This document shows, one piece after another, positions 59,693 to 64,000 of a stretch of DNA of 64,000 bases. The position numbers and the translations under genes were made by a program. This stretch comes from Chamaecrista fasciculata (Eukaryota; Streptophyta; Magnoliopsida; Fabales; Fabaceae), in NCBI GenBank assembly GCA_003254925.1, contig QANZ01018265.1:207453-271452 (forward strand), in the 5' to 3' direction. The stretch's first letter is position 1; every line of letters begins with the position of its first letter. Under the pieces are notes generated by a model, which was not told the DNA's origin, ran no database searches, and was given only the letters and a program-made list of their open reading frames with translations.

Positions 59693-62544
59693 TTTATCTC
59701 GGTTAAATAATCTAAGCCACATGCAACAAAGCATATAGTGTCACAGACAGGCATGTCCTCCTGCTTGAAGACAATCTTTGATGATAGCTATGTTTTAAGT
59801 AGGTTCACTGGTTAGAGTAGATCCATGCCTATTTGGCTTTATTTTAGTGTACTTGATCAATTATTAATTATTATCTTTATGGTCACTTTCCTTTGGACAT
59901 TCATTCGTCCTTTATATAAAGAGTTCTCCACAGAACATCCCTTTGTTCTGTTGTGTACTTTTCTACTTTCTTTGGGGACACAGTCCACTCAAGTTTAGGT
60001 CCTTCCTATGCCTTCAAAATTGATGAATATCAATGTAGATTCGTGACTGGGTGCTTGTGGGTGTTTTGGAAAAAGTTGCTTCCAGAAGCGAATTTCTATT
60101 GCTTCTTCCTAAAGTCATACAGCTATGATTTCAAGAAGCTACGGAGGGAAGATGAATAAAGACATGAAGTTGATACGTGACTAAAATACACAAATAATTA
60201 GGTGCTTGGAAAATGGCAAGACCCTGAAGTAATTTTTTTTTGGGGGGTAAAGTGAATAAAATTTAGAGAAAGACATTGAAGAGTGAAATGAAAATGTGTG
60301 GATCTCTTATACTTAAAATTATTTTATATTAAAAATTTTATCTTTATCTCAAAACTTTACTAACTTCACCCAAATTACACTTTAGAGGATCTTATTTGGC
60401 CTCTAACTCTGCACCTTCATGTTGTCAATTTTGTTTTGCTCTATAAAAGATGTGTGATTTGGGTTCTTTTTTCAGTGTCTTTGATAAAAAATTACATGTT
60501 ATTTATTGTGGAACAATATTGAAAACTGTCAATTTCCTTTCGTTTCCTATTGTCCGAAGGGATTTTTTGAGCTTTACAATTCAAATTACAAAATTGTCCA
60601 AGTTGAATGTTCCAACCCTGTAACAAAAGTTTAGGAATTGAATTGTTTCATCCGAATGTTTTCCTATTTTCTTTTTAAGAAAAAACATACCCTAACTTTC
60701 ATATATGAATTAATTAAAAAGATTAAAGGCCCATCCAATCCATCACATGAGTAACATTCATGGCGTGTCGGCCGCACCGTATATGCATTCATACTTCCTA
60801 ATCAATTTTCTTTACACGTGATATGCATGTGATAGGTTCCCCATTTATTTTCTTCATATATCTCGTACTGATCACTACCGACCAACAATTTCACCTCTTT
60901 TTTCTTTTTTTAAAAAATTGATTCACATAACAAGTTTTGATAAATATTATTTTATAAATAATTAATTATTTAAACTATTACTTTATCAATTGGCTATATA
61001 TGATGTTATTTTTACTATCATTACTAGTTATATAAAAAAATTATCAACGTATGCTTATTTTATTGATGATTACTTTTATATTAAGAATATGAAGTGATAT
61101 ACTAAAGACTGGTCTCTTTTAGAGGGTCACTTTTATAATTCTTGTTTTGCAGGTCTCCTTTTCAATATCTCTACTCAACTCTTACTCATTCGATAATTAA
61201 AGTAAGGTCCTTAATTATTTTGGTTTATTATACGAAATCTCAGGTTAGTTTATATTCTTACTGTTTTTACTGAATTACTTGAACACTGATTTTTTGTACA
61301 TTAATTAGTTTGAGGAACCTGGATGGGAAAAGGTTAGATGAATTTGAGTGGGAAAGGATACGAGAGAAGTAAAGACAAGAAAATTGAGTATCGCAAATAC
61401 TTTCATGATGCATCGTCTATTAATTTATTAAATATTTTTTGAATCAGACAATGGCACTTGAATACTTGGATCAAGAGTATATATAATAGTTAAAACCTTC
61501 TTTCCTCGAAGTTTATACATAATAATTTATAATTTAGTTGGGTAACAAATAATTGCTTAGTTTTTCAAAGGTAGAAGAAGTCAACTTCTATTTGTATACA
61601 ATAAGTTAAACAAGTAGTACCTTCTGTTATCGATCGAAATAACCTCGAAATTAAAATCGTGCTTTTATTAGTTTCAAACTCTTCATACAAACGTAAATTT
61701 TGGTGTTAGTTTTGTTTGATCGTCAAATAAGACTTGGAATTCTTTCTTCATTATAATCACTGATTTATTTGTTTATTACAATAATTTATAATTTTCAGAT
61801 TCTTTATAATAACGTTCCATCCACACGTTAATTTAAAAGAACATTAATATGGTAAGAGAAACAGTCAGAAAATTATAAACTACAAAGAAATTCAAACGAC
61901 AAAATAAAATATTTTATCAACTTGAGTATTATAATGGTAAAACAGATTTCGGTGGCAATATTAATTAATCTAATTAAAAACCCTAATACGTTGCCTCATA
62001 AAACTAAAAAATTGCGTAATGGTGATGCCAAGATGAGTTGAAAGGAAGGGAATGGCAGAAGATATAAAGATTAAAGACAAACACAGTGAATTGATTATAT
62101 TTGATCTAATCATAGCAGTTTACTTGATAAAATATGCGTTATAATAATGACTTCCCCTTATTATTGGGTTCTTGGTGAACGTGGCTCTACTTCATAATTT
62201 TTGTTGCCCTTATTCATCATGATCTCTTTTGTTTTGACCCTCTCACTTATCTTAAACAATTCTCACAAATTCTAATGCAAGTAAATACAATGCTAGGGTG
62301 TTTAAATTTAATTCTATCCGAATCCAATTGATCTAATTAAATGGGTTTGATCGATTTTCATATGACATTCAAGGTCTTGCAAATTAAACCTAAACTTATT
62401 AAATGGACTAAATTTAAACAAAACTTAATTAAATATATTATATATTTTAATATATATAACATTATATATACATATTTAATATTAATGAGTTCTTATTTAT
62501 ATAAAAAAATAATAGTCTTGTGATCTTGGTTTGATGTTTTGTTT
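59693..62544. other. AT-rich intergenic DNA, nothing recognised
   Basis: 2.85 kb without a supported gene. ORFs such as 59953-60159 (68 codons) have no motif and no splice context. Nothing resembling a tRNA, rRNA or known repeat terminus was seen. Confidence 0.4.
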
Positions 62545-62830
62545 GTCATAAGAGAAAAATTGGTATTTAATTCTTGAATTTATATCAAATCGATAAATTA
62601 ATTATTGAATAATTGAAATATACGATTTGATTCTTAAATTGAAATTGATTTTATATTTTTTGTCCTTAAATTTATTAAAAAAAAATGTATCTTTTAGTCA
62701 TTAAATTTGTATTTGTTGTTCTTTGAGTTTAATTTATGAATTAAATTGTTGACCATTATAATATTTTAGGAATTAGTCCATTGATTCGATACAAATTTAG
62801 AAATTAAAAGATAAATTATTCTAATTATTG
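62545..62830. repeat. Worn foldback element
   Basis: 'tttaattcttgaatttatatc' with 'aaatcgataaatta' at about 62567-62600 is inverted at 62770-62815 ('ttagtccattgattcgatac', 'aaatttagaaattaaaag'). The interior is low-complexity. A similar sequence occurs at about 10055-10190 in beta-glucosidase intron 2. Confidence 0.45.
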
Positions 62831-64000
62831 TAAGTAAACTGAAATTTGATTAATTTTATATTAATTAAAAAGAAATCACTTTTTTTTTTAAAAAAAAGGT
62901 ATAGATAAAATCAATCATATGACCCCAATTTGGGTTTATTGGCCCCTTTTTTAAAGGAAGCATGAATATTTTTTTGTTTATCTGTTTTAACAAATGAAGA
63001 ATAATTTTATTCGATTCGAATAAGATAACAAGAGTGATATAATTTTCAAATTATATATTTAACACAATTACAAATTTTTGGTTAAGTTGAATTATCTCCA
63101 ACAAGTCTCCATTAAACCTTTTTTAATTGTATAGATAGAAGAAAATCTCATGTGAGTTGAGTTCTTAAAACTCACAAGGTTAGGATATCTTTTAAGATTC
63201 TATGAGTGTTTATAAAAGTATTTATAGATTATCTATCAAAAAAACTCTTACATCGATGAGGGAATAGAATTCACGGCCTTGTAGATTATGAGTCAACTCC
63301 TTATCAACTCGACTAATGATATTTTTTATAATTGTCCTGGTAAATTGATTTCATCAAACAAAATATTTAAATGAATTGAAACTGTGAACACCCTAAAATC
63401 ATGAATGACTGTGAGCTTTGAATTAGTGTTCTAACACCACAAACTGTAACAGCACGACAGCTCACTCAATGTGAATGTAATTATTAGCCTAAACTATCCT
63501 AATTTACGTTGAGACCATATTTCATGTTTTTATTGTATAGCATACATTTTTTAGTATAATAAAATATATGGCAACGTTTACAGAAATTTGGGTGCAAGTA
63601 CCTACAAACTGTTAGCTTTGAATTTGTGGTCTATAATTCAAAACATATTGTAATTTGCAACTGAAGGACAAGTCCCAGTGAGTGATGGAGAAAACTTCAG
63701 TGCTAATAACTTAATTTTCAAAAATCTAATTTATATTATTTCATTCAAATTATAGAGCTAATATATTTTAATTATCTTGTCCCTATTTTCTATTGAATAT
63801 ATTTAAGAGCATTATTTTTATAGTGTTTAAGAATTAAAATATGTAATCTAAATTTTCAAAGATTGAAATATCAACTTATGTGTACTAAATTAAAAAATTA
63901 TTAATAATGGTTCTCTGGATCAGCAGAAAAAAGAAGAAAGCAAGAAGGCAATTAGTAACCAAAGTGGATTAAGGGGAGACAAGGGTTTGGTCAACCTATG
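62831..64000. other. AT-rich intergenic DNA with a possible SINE remnant at about 63255-63320
   Basis: On the minus strand 'gagttgataaggagttgac' and 'ggccgtgaattctattcc' resemble worn box A and box B of a tRNA-derived SINE. The rest up to the window edge shows no gene or repeat that can be supported. Confidence 0.3.

Noticed and set aside
59953..60159. 68-codon frame
   Set aside because: No motif, no neighbouring exon, no promoter or repeat context; open frames of this length are expected by chance.

Overview
The window is nuclear DNA of a flowering plant, almost certainly a eudicot. It is AT-rich with intron-split genes, GT-AG splice sites that can be followed by hand, plant-only families (an ARF17-type auxin response factor, type-2 lipoxygenase, plant GH1 beta-glucosidase, chromovirus and L1-type retroelements) and many MITEs, foldback elements and Helitrons. 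The species cannot be named from sequence alone. There is one N gap (25517-25767) and single Ns at 2265, 9696, 28309 and 41191.

Layout, left to right. 1-2300: TE-rich DNA with three small Helitrons, one carrying three head-to-tail copies of a 221-bp MITE. 2352-7006 (+): a 13-lipoxygenase gene whose last seven exons are intact but whose N-terminal PLAT exons are not seen. 7463-11081 (-): a complete 11-exon GH1 beta-glucosidase, convergent with the lipoxygenase. 13335-13757 (-): a small AT-hook protein. 18861-24245 (+): a complete 15-exon ARIADNE RBR E3 ubiquitin ligase. 24246-28372: repeats and the gap. 28530-35558 (-): fragments of a calcium-dependent protein kinase (CPK) joined to a fragment of an ARF17 exon. 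A Ty3/gypsy chromovirus with 409-bp LTRs (28905-34213) splits the CPK part inside an EF-hand codon run, and a foldback MITE splits it again. 36952-40484 (-): intact ARF17 with a miR160 site and an internal duplication of about 70 residues. 41192-44220 (-): a 5'-truncated LINE between 100-bp direct repeats. 48014-49390 (-): intronless eIF5 coding region with a 5'-UTR intron. 53697-58363 (+): five-exon VPS9A Rab5 GEF. 58364-64000: 3' UTR and gene-free AT-rich DNA with SINE-like and foldback remnants.

The host genes do not form a pathway. They are a lipoxygenase and a secreted glucosidase, a ubiquitin ligase, an auxin-response repressor under miR160, a translation factor and an endosomal GEF. 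ARF17 next to eIF5 matches the Arabidopsis gene order as I remember it. No new multi-gene system was found. The most interesting structures are the ARF17-CPK chimeric pseudogene, which keeps a mutated miR160 site next to its intact relative, the duplication inside ARF17, the exact triple MITE array, and the 100-bp repeats around the LINE.
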